The notes beneath the pieces are model-generated. The model did not search any database. It was not told the DNA's origin and saw nothing but the letters and a program-made list of their open reading frames with translations. A DNA stretch of 64,000 nt from Nemophila menziesii (taxonomy: Eukaryota; Streptophyta; Magnoliopsida; Boraginales; Hydrophyllaceae), in NCBI GenBank assembly GCA_029959085.1, contig JARWIR010000017.1:26040144-26104143 (forward strand), read 5' to 3'. The translations under genes were made by a program, and so were the position numbers. Below, one piece after another: positions 34,076 to 47,402 of the stretch (its first letter is position 1; every line of letters begins with the position of its first letter).

Positions 34076-36870
34076 ATTTGGTCCCTAATGTTATATTATC
34101 ATTTTAAATCTGCCCCTTAAAAGCATTAATTATTTCTACATTTGCCATGTGATATTTGTAAAAAAGAAATTCTAATACATCTTAGATCCCCTTTGACTTG
34201 AGAGCCCCTTTGACTCTAAGGGCATGTTTAGATTAAGGAGAATTTTTTTTTCTTTTTGATATATGGTTGGATTGGGCCAATTTGCTCGCATTTCCGACTA
34301 ATTTCATGAAAATATTCAAGTCTTCTTATGCATATTTCAGGTGAATTAGAGGGGATTCGAACCTTGCACAAGGCCTTGTACAGTCCCAAAACAATCAGAA
34401 AATAGGTCTTCCACATATTCCCCTCTATCTCCAACCCTGCCATCGAACCCGTATTACGAAACCATTTTGTCTCCCATCTGCTACCCCGGAAATCCTACTT
34501 GCCTAACACATCAAATTAATGTACCTGATTCCCCTATAACCATTCTCTTCTCTAGTTGTTGCAGCAAAATTCCTTGTCGATATAGCTTGTGATGCTGCAA
34601 AGTAACATGTTGTTGCACTATTCCTCTCTCCAGCTTTATCCTCCCTTCTCCTTATCATTATACCTATATCATGGCTAGGACCACACCAGCCTGCAGTCCT
34701 CATGTCCCTTTTGTACCATCTTCTTCAATCCTGCAATCTCAATAACTAATGTCCTATGTCAGAGTTGGTGTCGCCCCATGATCCCTTACCATGCTATTCA
34801 ATCATGTCCCCCTTACCTTCCATTCATTATATATGGTCCACCATGCACCTTTTTCCATCACACACTTGCTAAAAATATGTTGTGTCATCTCATCCTTCCC
34901 TCCGCACCAAGGACAGCTAGCTCCAACGTTTACACCTCTTACCGATAGGTTTAGTCGTGTCGGTAACCGCTCCTTTATAGCTCTCCCTATCAATACCCTA
35001 GCCCTTTGTAGGAACCTTTTTTTCCATAGGTTACTCCAGTCAAACTCATTTATATGTACATTCCCATTAATCTCTCATGCACGCCGATGTAACAAAATAA
35101 GCTCCATTAACTTCAAATTGCCAAGATAATGAATCTTTCTCCTCCTCAGTCCTATTTACATGTATTTCCGCAACTTCTAGCAACTTGACGAATGGTAAGT
35201 ATGATTGGAATTTCTCCCAATCGCATGACCTATCTTGGAGTGTATAATCTGTCACAAAAGCACTTAGTTCCCTTTCCTCTAGCGGACAAATGATGTAATC
35301 AATGAGCAGCCTCGACCCACCCATATATCCCTTCAAAACAAGATACACTTACCTCTTTTTATGTTCAATCAGGATCCCCATCTCAAAACGGAAATACCTT
35401 TTACAAAGGCACGGTAAATTTGTGAGTCATTCGATCTACACTCGTAAATCAATATCTCTTTGTAAAAGTATTTATGTCAGAACAACTTAGGCCATAGTAT
35501 TCTCTAATTGTGAGTCAATTTTCACCCGAGCTTACCTAAAAGTAGGTTATTCATCTTCTCGGCTTCTCGGAACCCTATCCCACCCTCTGATTTTATGTCT
35601 ACAAATCTGTGTTAAAGATATCCAATGGATTTTATTTTGCCCAGCCTCGTGTCCCCAAAGGAAATTTATTTGAATTTTGTCCAACTCCACACAAACGTAC
35701 TTTTGTAATTTTTTCAATTGCATCACATATACTATCACTAACGAGATTAGGACCGACTCTGCCAATGTGATTTACCCCGCTAAGGACAAATGCCTACCTT
35801 TTCGTCCCTCTAACTTCTTTGTAACCGCATTAGATAGGTCGTTATTGAAGACTCTTGGTATCTTTCTCGACAATATCGAACAACTACATATTTTCCCAAG
35901 TTTTCCTTCCTCACCAATCCACTCCTCGCTAGCACTTCAGCTGCTAATTTTTTTTCCCACGTTCTTCGAGAAGTATATAAGAAACTTGTCCCTGCTAACC
36001 GTCTGGCCCGTGTCTCAGCAAATCTATTTATAGTTTCTTGTAAAAGGGAACTCTGATCAATAATACATTCTACAATCAATAGCAGGTCATTAGCAAATAA
36101 ATGAGACATAGGAACCCTCTCTGGACAACTATGTATAGGTCGCCAAGCTCCACGTTCCACGAGATGTTGTATAAGCAAGGAGAGTCTTTCTGATGTCTCC
36201 TCTTTTGTGATAGATTAATATACTCACGAGATATCTTTTTGAGGGTTTATGGGACCTAAGTGAGAAAATTTATATTCGTCATATTGTACTTTTCTACATT
36301 ATTTTGACAAAAATTTATTTATAGTGTTTTTGTGCTTTAATTGTGTGTTAAGTGTGTAGCTTTTAGGTACATGATTGGCACAAGGGTCCAAGTAGATGAG
36401 GAAATGTCAAGAACTGGATCCAAAACCAAGCTAAGGCATAAAAAAGAGTTAGAAGTCACTTTTGGGAAGCTAGAGTGTTTACCAGAAAAGTGCATCGGCA
36501 TATTTTTTTTCCTGTCACCATAATTAATTTGTAATAGCTATGGACCTGGTTCCTTTTTTGGAAAGCGATTGGAGTCATCGTCGTATAGAGGTGAAGGAGG
36601 TCAATTCGAAGTTGAGACAAGAAAATTATGTAAGTTTTACCAACGTGACTCGAACCTGCATGGTCAAAAACGGGTTGGGCCAATTTTAAGTCATTTAAGT
36701 AACCCCATTAGGTCCAAACATTTTTTGACCAAGTATATAAGCTTATTTGAGCTCCATAAGTCATTACGCTTCATTTTTTATCAAATATTTTCATCTGGAG
36801 AAGAGCTCAAGCGCCTGGAGAATAGGGAAGAAGGGTTTGCACCCAAATTTTATCCTTCACCACCATTTCA

Positions 36871-37594
36871 TGTTGGAAAAAACTAACAATATCACTGGTA
36901 AAGTAAAAATTGATTTCATATTAAAATATTCTGAGAAATGTAATACTACAAATATTAAAATTAAATGGAAAGTCGGAATATAAAGGTATCCTAAAAACTG
37001 TAATACTACAACTATTACAAGAAATGGGAAATGAACTTACACGGAAATATTCAAAAAATAATCTAGATACGAATACACAATAACGTGGAACGTTAAAAAA
37101 GATATTTCGGGAGTACCGGGGTCTTTAACAATCGCATTCCTCTGTTACTTTAATCTCTATGTAAAAAACGATTTGACTAATCATTAAGATGAGAGTATTT
37201 TATTCTTCTGAATTTCTTATTTCTCTATCCTCTTTTGAATAATTTTCTATCCACTCTAGAAAATGCAGTGATAAAGTCCCTATTTATAGGAGAAGGAACA
37301 AACCAAAAAACCGTCACATAAATGCTCATTAATGCACATTTACGGTCGGTAATAAAGGCTCATTAATGCAGACGTTTTTCTTGACCAAACTCTTGTAACT
37401 CCCGTAATAGTCGAATTAAAGAGTCACAATAAATGTTTATTAATGCACGTCAAATGGCCGGTGATAAAAATTCATTAATGCAGACGTCTTTCTTGACCAA
37501 CTTATTGTAACTCTCCTAACGACTGAGTTAATAGGTCTTGGTGACTGAATATTCTGAATTAATTCCGAGTCAGTGAGCCATCAATTCTTGGTCA
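36871..37594 (-). repeat. 3' LTR of the nested Copia element
   Basis: 724 bp; shares with 40037-40663 the phrases CAATATCACTGGTAAAGT, AAATGCTCATTAATGCACAT and TCATTAATGCAGACG. Confidence 0.75.
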
Positions 37595-38029
37595 GGTTGT
37601 TTTTTGTCCAAGCATTTGGATGAATTATACTTAAGTGGCAATATTTTCCGATTTGATGACACGTAGTGAAGTGAGGCAACCATCAAATTCCTGTCAAGTA
37701 AACATAAAAATTTGATGGTTTTTTATCGAGACCCTCACAACACATACTCTACCCGGCTGATAGTTGCAAATTCCTCAAACATCATCCTTTCCTTACACAT
37801 AGGTTATCTCCAAGAGCGTCTAGACACATTTGCTGACCCTTCACGAATTTTAATATTATTAAGAGCCATAAATCTCAACCCCATCATGTGTATCGTGAAC
37901 TCATCAAGTACTTTCTCTTCGATACCACCCTTACAGACTATGAATATGTGGTGAGTCTAAAACTCATCACTTGGGAACATCAAGGACATCTCCTTGAAGT
38001 CATATTATGAGAGTATATCTCAATATCGT

Positions 38030-38380
38030 AGGTGAATTCATTAATTCCTTATCAATGGGACCATCATTTAATTACTATGAATTTATTACAAGTTATAAAC
38101 TCGTCTGAAAAGTCTTTCAAGAGCAACAAGCCTCCACCCTAATAATGAATTCATCAAGTCCTTCTCAATAGGACCACCACTGAAGGCTATGAATTCATTA
38201 AGTAGGAATAATATACAAAAACCTCAACGGTGAATTCAACAAGTCAGTCTCAAAAGGACCACCACGCCACGCATGGCATTCATTAAGTATGAGCAATATA
38301 CAAAAACCTCAACTATGAATTCATCAAATCGATCTTAGTAGGATCGCCACGCATGGCTATGAATTCATTAAGTGTTGATA
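38030..38380. repeat. Tandem repeat, about 85-90-bp unit, 3-4 diverged copies
   Basis: Each unit holds GAATTCATTAAGTA, AATATACAAAAACCTCAAC, GAATTCATCAAGTC and AGGACCACCACG with substitutions. It lies between the RNase H remnant and the 3' LTR of the nested Copia element. Confidence 0.75.
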
Positions 38381-38459
38381 TGCTCATGTATGCACAATTT
38401 ACGCCATAGGGATGGGAAGATAGTGCATCATATAGACTTATCAGTCATATTTGCTCCAT

Positions 38460-38990
38460 TAATGGGTTTTAGTCCCATCCTCTTCGATGTTTCATGGGTA
38501 ACTCTCCCAGTTAAGCCTTTAGTAAACAAATCAGCCAGATATTTCACTTAGCATTTGTACTTTAAAGTGGTCATACCATTATTTTAGTAACATTTTTACT
38601 AGGTTATGTTTAGATACGAATATCTCTCATGTTTCCAGTGTAAAAACTATTATGAGAGAATCTGATCACTATTTGTGAATCACAATGTGTGCAGACTTGA
38701 GTGATACATCGGATAGGAGACTTCTCAACCATTTCCCTTATTGTCATGCCTACTCTAATGATATTAACTTGGACTCCATGAAGGTTTGTGTTATACAAGT
38801 CTATTAAGGAGACTTCAACGATATAACACTACCTCTTAAGAAGAACGCATAGCCACTAGTGGATCTGACTTTATCATTGTAAGGATCCTAGTTTACATAA
38901 CAAATGTACTTCAAAACCACAAGTATTTTGTTAGAATATAAATTTAGATCAATAGTATTTCTCCCATACTTTATCAAATGACAAAAATCG
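38460..38990 (-). pseudogene. Copia RNase H remnant
   Basis: On the minus strand, over stops: STSGYAFFLRGSVI, then VCTHCDSQIVIRFSHN with the NxxYTGNMRDIRI block, and LADLFTKGLTGRVTHETSKR with MGLKPI. These are the usual closing blocks of a Copia polyprotein. Integrase and most of RT are missing or unreadable to the right. Confidence 0.75.
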
Positions 38991-39742
38991 AACCAGTGGT
39001 CATCACTTGATTTCATTACAATACAAACAATACCAGGTTGAGAGTACTCATTACGAATGTCACACTCCTTATACTAATTGAATATTCATTAAGGAACACA
39101 ACCCCTACAATTCTCTAATGAATTTTATCCTTAGGATCAGCTTTCCCCACATATTTTATTCACACATAGAAGATTGGAAGCAGTAAGCCCCATGAAATAA
39201 AGTACCAAAAGTTGATCATGTCATAGACCTATTGACAAAAGTGTAACAACACAACCTAATCCATCCATTATTAAGATACTATTTCATTAACAAGGTGCCC
39301 ATTTAACAACACAAAATGATTTCCTAAGTTTTCATACTTTATCCCCTAGGTCCAAAACCACAAACCCCTCATGTTGCACCATATAGATCTCTTCACATAG
39401 ATCTCCATTCACATATATATTTAATATCCAACTGATATATAATTATGTTTGTGAATGATATTTAGTGCAATAAGAGTTAAATAGTGGTAATACAAGGGGT
39501 CAAAGTAATCCTTAAACTTATATAAACATGGAAAATCAAGGACTTATCCTTGAGTCGATTCACTTTTTGACTTGTATAGAACTAATTAAATATTTTTGCG
39601 GTCAATTCCCGGTGACGTATTTCTTCTCATCAGAATCATCGACCCCATGCCTTTTCTGATCTGTTTCACAAATAGTCTTTGTTAACTTCTTACGATACAC
39701 AGATAAAAGGTGGGGTTTGTCACATTATCCAAGATCAATCCA

Positions 39743-39982
39743 CTAACACTGAATTAGCTTTCTCGAATCGAACTTCAAGAGCCAAAATCCTAGCCTAGTG
39801 TTCTTTGATATTTCCCTATTTCCCTCAATGGCAGGGAGTACCTCGAGAACGGTAAGATCTAGTTCATATGTTTCAAGGCATATCAGTAGCTTTTGTGCCC
39901 AATATTTGTAGTTGTAACCAATGAAAGGCTCCAACACAATTACCTCGGGAATGGATTTTGGCTTCAAAGATGAAGCAACCAC
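39743..39982 (-). pseudogene. Copia gag N-terminal remnant
   Basis: Seventy-nine codons starting MVASSLKPKSIPEVIVLEPF, followed by YNYKYWAQKLLICLETYELD. This matches the start of Copia gag (variable head, then F-x-G-x-N-Y-x-x-W). It then runs out of frame. It lies 55 bp downstream of the right LTR, as expected for gag. Confidence 0.7.
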
Positions 39983-40036
39983 AAAAATAGAAAAACTATT
40001 TTACACCTAGTGATATTCAAAATATCTTTTTTAAAT

Positions 40037-40663
40037 TGTTGGAAAAAACAAACAATATCACTGGTAAAGTAAAAATTGATTTCATATAAAAATATTCCGA
40101 GAAATGTAACACTACAACTATTACAATAAAATCAAAAGTCGGAATATAAAGATATCCTGAAAACCGTAATACTACAACTATTACAAAAGATGGGAAAAGA
40201 ACTTAAACGGAAATATTCTAAAAATAATCTAGATACGAATACACAAAAACGTGCAACGTTAAAAAAGATATCTTGGGAATATTGTATTTTTCTGAATTTC
40301 TTAGTTCTCAATTCTCTAGAATAATTTTCTATCCTCTCTAGAAAATGAAAGTGAAACGTCTCTATTTTTTAGGAGAAGGAACGAACCAAAAAACGGTCAC
40401 ATAAATGCTCATTAATGCACATTAATGGTCGGTGATAAAGGTTCATTAATGCAGGTGTTTTTCCTAACTAAGCTCTTGTAACTCCTGTAACAGTCGAATT
40501 AACGCATTAAATGCTTATAAATGCACATTAAATGGTCGGTGATAAAAACTCATTAATGCAGACGTTTTTCTTGACCAACCTATCTCGTAACAGCTAAGTA
40601 GAGGTCTTTATGATGAAATATTCTGAATTAATTTTGAATCAATGAACCATGAGTTCTTGGTCA
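40037..40663 (-). repeat. 5' LTR of the nested Copia element
   Basis: 627 bp. Compared with the other LTR it has lost stretches near 40280 and 40600. Confidence 0.75.
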
Positions 40664-42242
40664 GTTTTTCTTTTATTTCCTTCTATATTTTCTAGGTGGG
40701 ACTTTTTAACACATAAAAAGTTTTCACACTTCTTCTAATAGAAAGAAAGAATTAATAAACTAAAACTCTTTAGTTTTAGTAATTTTAACTATTTACTTCT
40801 CAAATATTAATGTAAGACTATTGGCACACGAATAGTCTTTTTAACTTCTCCTAAGAGCATGAAAGAATTAATAATTTAAATCATCTTTAATTTAATAATT
40901 CCAGCATTCCACAACCTATCAATCTAGTATTTTAGGTTCATCCGAGTCCATTTTATCTTTTAAACTTGATTCTATTATTATTTTCATTGTATTTCCCTTT
41001 ATTTAGTATGATCTAAAAAATTTATACTTGAGACTTGCAATCGGTATGAACCCAAAAATATTTTTATCTATGTTTTGGTGATTTGGGATTTATTTTAAAG
41101 TATTGAAATTAATTGAATTTTTTAATTCCATTGTTTATATATTTTTGCATGATGCCTATTTGTACCCTGATCAAGTACAAGTAGTTTGAGACATTTCGAC
41201 TAACACCTAGGCGGGGGGTCGAGATTTCAGACATAATACATAAGCGCCTGGTGCCTTTTATCGGATGGTTTTAGCACGCTTGGTAGTCAATAGGGACAAG
41301 AACATAAACGTACCAGAAAGCCGAGAAGATGATAAGGTAGAGGGCTAAGATCACCTATGCGGGGACTTATATTCATTTGCATCCCAGCTAATGTGAACCA
41401 TTCAATTCGCCCTTATACCATAAAAAGGATAATTATCAATTAAGTGGATTACTCGCAAGGATAAAGCATTACTTCTCATACTTTATAATCATTTTAGCAT
41501 TTTTGTTCAATTGCATTTTAGTCTAATATTTATTTAATTGCAAGTTAATCCTTTTAACTGAAAAACCAAATATAAAATCCTCATTATTAGTATTGTTTAA
41601 TTGCAACTCAACATTTTAGTATATTCTAAACACATAATTTACAGTGTTAGTAGTCCTCGTGTATCGATAGCCTTTAGGCTTATCATATTTTTACTTGGCG
41701 ACAACCCTTATACTTACGGGGAGTCCTATTTCCATCAATATTTATCTATCATATTTATATCACACCTGGAACGGTAACACTTTCCATACACAAGGCAAAT
41801 ATGAACATAGAGAGGGGGTCCTATTATCTTATCCCCCTTTGAGCCTTGAACGGTGCCAGTGGAACCACCTTCAAGAATCTCTAACTTCATTTTCCTTAAT
41901 TCCGTTCATTATGATCAAAATCCGATTTCTTGGCAAACCCTGGCCTTCCAAAGAATCCCAAATGAAACTCACTGTACCCTATCATATGCCTTTTCAAGGT
42001 CAATCTTCACCACTATATAGTTTTTTCCCCTTCACATGTCTCATGGTATCATCTACTTTTCCCACTAGCAAAACATTGTCAATTTTCGACCTCCCCGGTA
42101 GGACATTACTTTGATACGGTGTGGTCGCAACTGCTAAGTATGGTCGCAGTTTTACCAACACCTTCATACAAATCTTGTAGCAAACGTTTATTAGTCTGAT
42201 AGGCCTGAACTTCGTTACACATTCAGGTGCCTTCTCTTTTGG

Positions 42243-43150
42243 TAGATAATAACTTTGATAGCTCCTTGGATTAACTCCTTAATTGAGTGGATATGAACTA
42301 TGAAGCTCTTGACACCTTCTTGGATGATAACAATTAAGCCCCTAAGTGTATATGGGTTGAAGGTGTATTTGTAGCCTTGAAAGACCTTCAATATATAGCT
42401 GCAAAATGCTCCCAACGGTCATATAAGCTTCTATCTAACGGATCTATTTTCTCTCCAACGGATATAAGCTTTGTCCTCTAGTTATAACGCAGAAACCCTC
42501 TCTTGCGGTGTACCGCGGGTATGGTCCGGTGCACCGCGTGAATGATTGTCTTCAATTCCAGCTTACTGTTCGGACTATGCCATGTACCGTGATCCTGGTC
42601 CGTGCGTTGGTCCGGTGTACCGCGCTTCTGGTCCGGTGTACCGCGTAAAACTTCTTAACTCTCTGGTCGGACTAGTCTTGTATACCGCGCCTCTGGTCCG
42701 TGGCTTTGCGGTGTACCGCGCTTCCGTCCGGTGTACCGCGTAGAAACTTAGCTCTCTGGTCGGACTGGTCTATGCACCGTGCTTTGGTCCGTGGTATTGC
42801 GGTGTACCGCACCAAAGGTTTAAAACACCTTCTAGTGAGTATATCTTTTTCTATGATGCTCGGATTAGAAAGCTTTCTTCACGAGAGTTGTAGAGGACAT
42901 CATCCTTATACACTTTGTAGTTGATCACTAAAGCTAATTCTCAATGTACACAAAGATAAAGTTAATAGCATTTGTATGAGAATTAGTTTCTTAAGATAAA
43001 ACAATAAAGCTTTGATCTAAATGATAAAGATGCTCTATTTGATGAATTAGAGTGCAAGATAGAATGTATATAACAAAGGTAATTAGCACACTAAACACAA
43101 GAGGATTTGTCACATTAAAACAACCTATTAAGGGAGGCTATATGCCAACA
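42243..43150 (-). repeat. LTR 1 of the array (truncated)
   Basis: Its left side is lost at the junction with LINE RT sequence. It lacks a 21-bp segment (GTAGGTGTACTCCGGTGTAC region) present in LTRs 2 and 3 at about 47040 and 51292. Confidence 0.9.
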
Positions 43151-45772
43151 ATCTCCCCCTTTTTGATGATGACAAATCCTTCACTAAAACACCTTAGGAA
43201 TGATATGAAAGAATAAGCTCTTATCAAATATAGCTCCCCCTCACAAAAAGCATTTAAGTAAACATGAATATAAGATGTGAAATGCATTTGTGAGTATTTA
43301 AAAGTGCAATATTGAAAGTTTTAGTGCACATATTTCTCCCCCTTTGTCTTCATCAAAAAGACGGGATAATAAGATCAAGCAAATAATCATAGAAGAGCTA
43401 AAAACTCAAGTGAATAGATTTTTGAAAAACAACATAGAGAGATCAAAGGTTAAAGAGCAATTAAAACATTTTAATTTGAGATGCACAAAGATCAACAATT
43501 GCAAAGCATAAAAAAAGATAAGGGATGGAGACATTTTACCAACTTCTTGATCGATAGGTTTTCATCTTATAAGCTTTCTAACAATGCAAACGATTAGTGC
43601 AATTATAAGATAAACGATTAGTGCAAACGATTAATCTAGCATTTTAGTTTTTAAAGATAATTTACTAAAAACTCCCCCTCACGAAATGCATAGAGTGTTT
43701 GTTTCAATTTTGAAAAGTTTGACCAATAATTTCTCCCCTTTTTACCAATAAGAATATTTGAATCAATTTTAAGAAATCATGGGGTAAATTGTCATTTTTG
43801 AAAAGCAAAAGGGTCAAGATGAATTTTCCAAAAGTTTTAGGGACTAAACGCAATTTTGAAAAACTTCAAAGGACCTAAATGCAATTTTCAACCATATGAA
43901 GAACTAAGACTAATTGAACAAACTAAAGGGACTATAAAACAATATAGAATAAGATCAAGGATGAATGATGCAATAGTACCTATATCATCAAAGAAAATGT
44001 TAGCACCATTAACACATTTAAATAAATATCCGAAACATAAAGAATAAGCATCTAACATATAACATACATATCCAATAAACCAAGTTAGACACATAGCATC
44101 CTAAACTAATTATCCAAATATAGCCAAGTAGCAATAAAATCCTAAATATCCAAAACAACCACAATAATGACCAAGTAGGATAATATGAAGATTAAAAAAC
44201 ACCCAAAGAATAATTTGAAACCGATTTTAAGAAATATAGGGGTAAAATTTAAACTTTGAAAAGTATGGGGGTCAAAATGCATTTTTCAAATGTTTAGGGA
44301 CTAAATGCAATTTTGAAAACCTTCAAGGACCTAAGTATAACTTTCTCAAGACAATAGGGACCTAGGTCTAATTTTCAAGCATAAGAAAGCTAAATGCAAC
44401 TTGTTCAAACTATAGGGATCTAAAATCAATATTTTTCAACCTATAGGGATCACAATGCAATATTTTCAACCAATAAGGACCATAAAGTAAGATAGAACAA
44501 TAAACCCCGAATTGCGGTGTACCGGACCATTGTTGCGGTGCACCGCACTAAAGCTCGACCAAAAGGAGTAAGAAGAGAGATTTTGAAAATAGGCAATTTG
44601 CATAAACACCCGAAGTTAATACGAAAACACCCCAATAGTATAGAGATATTTTAAAACAACTAAAAACGCTTTTGTTTTGAAAAGATTCAACGTGGAAATC
44701 CCGAAAACACATAAAGCAGTTTATTTCATAAATACCCCTATATTTTCTAAAAAGTACAAAGAGACCCAATGTAAAAACTAAGCAATTTTAAGCATGAAAA
44801 GGTCAAGTTATACAAGATATTAGCACAATAGGGAATAAACCATATAAGCACATAATGAAGCACATCATAAAGATAGTAAGCAAAGCAAATTCATGCAAAT
44901 GAGTTAATGACCAATAATGGATAGAATTCCCATAATACTATGCATAAAACATTTTTGAAATGCTATGGAAAATGCAAACGATTATCGGAGAAATATTTTT
45001 GAAAAACAATTTCTTTAAAAACTCACCCATATGAAAATGCAAATTTGTGATCAAAGATAAATTAAGATTTGAAAGTGTAAACAATATCTTTGATCTTTTT
45101 CCCTTTTATCAATCAATAGTCACTTTTAAAAAGATATAAAAACTTGTAAGAATAAAAAGTGCAATTTATAATCGTTGAGGGACTAAAAAGCAATTTCACA
45201 TAGTAGGGACTAAAAATGCAATTTTTCAAAGATATGAACTAAAATGGCAAATTTTACAAGTGAAAGATTATGAAGTCCAAACTATGACACTTTGGAGAAT
45301 ATAATAACTATGAGGGGTCAAAGTGCAATTTTGAAAATTTTGGGGACTAAAAAGCAATTACCAAAATTCTAAGAGCTAAAGTGCAAAAACATCATTCATG
45401 AGAATTAGATGCAATAACACTAATAACATTTAAAACAATGATAAGAATCACAAGATAATATCCCAAGATAAAACATGATAAACACAACTAATCAAATCAC
45501 AACAAATTCATAATTATAAGCACAAGCCATAAGGAGGAACGCAAAGAATATATACGAGATAAAGAAAAGAAATCACCGGATTTTCCTTTTTCGAGATTTG
45601 AGCGTTCTTTCGTATATTAATTCTTCCATTAGTTTCCTCCAAGCAAAGTAACGATCACCTACAAAGAGAATGGAGGTTGTGTAGAAAACAACACTTCCAA
45701 AAGATTAAATTCCAAATCGTTTACTCTACTAACGGTTAAGCTATTCACGTAGAGTTAGGCTCTGATACCAAT
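43151..45772 (-). other. Array interior 1, non-coding
   Basis: 2622 bp with no retrotransposon protein. Near 43840-43910, 44270-44480 and 45180-45370 GGGACTAAATGCAATTTT-type phrases recur every 30-40 bp. Two CGGTGTACC/CGGTGCACCG palindromes lie at 44514-44545. Short frames of 60-75 codons here are identical in both interiors but show no domain. Confidence 0.8.
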
Positions 45773-47402
45773 TGAAAGTCCTAGAGGGGGGGTGAATAGG
45801 ATTACTAATAAGATTAATGCCTAATTAAAAATCTTTTGGACAATTATAAGTTTAAGAAAGAAACTTCTAAGTCAACTAATATAACAAACTCTTAAGGGAT
45901 CATGCAATGGATAAGCTAAGAGGTTCGATATATAATTGATACAAGTAAAACGAGTTTCTAATCTCTAACTACTCTAGATGGCAATATGTTAGATAAACTA
46001 GATAATCAATATCACAATATTCATACTAGCATATTATCAAACATATAAAGTGCGGAAAGTAAATAGAGTAGGGATAGAAAGATACACACGATTTATAGTG
46101 GTTCGGTTTCCCTACATCCACTACCTAAGGAAGCCTCCTTAGGATTTCAAGCTTTTCACTAAGCTCCCGTGTCTCTCTTAACCGGGTCGAGAACACAATA
46201 ACCCTTACAACCTCTTCGATAACACGAAGGACAAACACTTGTGCTATCGCAACACAAGGACACCAAGTATACTCCCGATACTCAAACACTTATGCTATCT
46301 CAACACAAGGATACCAAGTATACTCCCTATACTTGAATTCTCTCTTAATCTATCTATTACAAGACCTAGACTTAAGAGGATAGATACAAAGTGTTTAAAG
46401 GGGTGCAAACAACTTTGCTAGATAATCTCCTAAAGAGTAGATATGACTATAAGCTTGTAAACTCCTCTTTGAGTAGATAATAACTTTGATAGCTCCTTGG
46501 ATTAACTCCTTAATTGAGTGGATATGAACTATGAAGCTCTTGACACCTTCTTGGATGATAACAATTAAGCCCCTAAGTGTATATGGGTTGAAGGTGTATT
46601 TGTAGCCTTGAAAGACCTTCAATATATAGCTGCAAAATGCTCCCAACGGTCATATAAGCTTCTATCTAACGGATCTATTTTCTCTCCAACGGATATAAGC
46701 TTTGTCCTCTAGTTATAACGCAGAAACCCTCTCTTGCGGTGTACCGCGGGTATGGTCCGGTGCACCGCGTGAATGATTGTCTTCAATTCCAGCTTACTGT
46801 TCGGACTATGCCATGTACCGTGATCCTGGTCCGTGCGTTGGTCCGGTGTACCGCGCTTCTGGTCCGGTGTACCGCGTAAAACTTCTTAACTCTCTGGTCG
46901 GACTAGTCTTGTATACCGCGCCTCTGGTCCGTGGCTTTGCGGTGTACCGCGCTTCCGTCCGGTGTACCGCGTAGAAACTTAGCTCTCTGGTCGGACTGGT
47001 CTATGCACCGTGCTTTGGTCCGTGGTATTGCGGTGTACCGTAGGTGTACTCCGGTGTACCGCACCAAAGGTTTAAAACACCTTCTAGTGAGTATATCTTT
47101 TTCTATGATGCTCGGATTAGAAAACTTTCTTCACGAGAGTTGTAGAGGACATCATCCTTATACACTTTGTAGTTGATCACTAAAGCTAATTCTCAATGTA
47201 CACAAAGATAAAGTTAATAGCATTTGTATGAGAATTAGTTTCTTAAGATAAAACAATAAAGCTTTGATCTAAATGATAAAGATGCTCTATTTGATGAATT
47301 AGAGTGCAAGATAGAATGTATATAACAAAGGTAATTAGCACACTAAACACAAGAGGATTTGTCACATTAAAACAACCTATTAAGGGAGGCTATATGCCAA
47401 CA
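45773..47402 (-). repeat. LTR 2 of the array (complete, 1630 bp)
   Basis: On the minus strand TGTTGGCATATAG to GGACTTTCA. It serves as 5' LTR of interior 1 and 3' LTR of interior 2. Confidence 0.9.
46734..47070. repeat. Cluster of CGGTGTACCG palindromes in LTR 2
   Basis: Seven GGTGTACC cores and one GGTGCACC, plus three or four weaker versions (ATGTACCG, TATACCG, ATGCACCG), in about 335 bp. They alternate with GGTCCG/CGGACT words. Equivalent clusters are at 42503-42815 and 50986-51320. Confidence 0.9.

Larger units (their letters stand above)
36871..40663 (-). mobile_element. Decayed Copia element nested in the solo LTR
   Basis: LTRs at 36871-37594 and 40037-40663 share the start TGTTGGAAAAAAC (plus strand) and the end TTCTTGGTCA. 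They differ by many substitutions and about 100 bp of length, so the element is old. The interior is only 2.4 kb: the gag N-terminus at the right, an RNase H remnant at the left and a tandem repeat near the 3' end. No convincing Met-tRNA primer site next to the right LTR and no 5-bp target repeat were found. Confidence 0.7.
36186..41784 (+). mobile_element. Solo LTR of family A with CTTTC target duplication, split by a Copia element
   Basis: The LTR proper is 36191-36870 plus about 40664-41779. It begins TGATGTCTCC and ends GGTAACA, with CTTTC at 36186-36190 and 41780-41784. A plus-strand TATA-like AAGTATATAAGC lies near 36733. It is the oppositely oriented relative of the copies at 5113 and 11609. 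Removing it restores the LINE reading ERLSLLIQHLVE, which independently confirms both ends. Confidence 0.75.

Noticed and set aside
41700..41779. LINE protein text (GNRTP) just left of the LINE RT segment
   Set aside because: This stretch is the end of the solo LTR. The target duplication CTTTC and the restored LINE reading place the boundary at 41779/41780.
42546..42924. Two overlapping plus-strand frames of 65 and 74 codons, repeated three times
   Set aside because: They read through the palindrome cluster of an LTR, antisense to the element. Their conservation follows from LTR duplication, not coding selection.
43856..44094. Overlapping short frames on both strands, identical in both array interiors
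   Set aside because: No domain, low-complexity composition, and identity explained by the tandem duplication.
46734..47070. CRISPR-like array (repeated palindromic words at short intervals)
   Set aside because: Spacing and flanks are irregular, the sequence is a plant LTR, and no cas genes are present.
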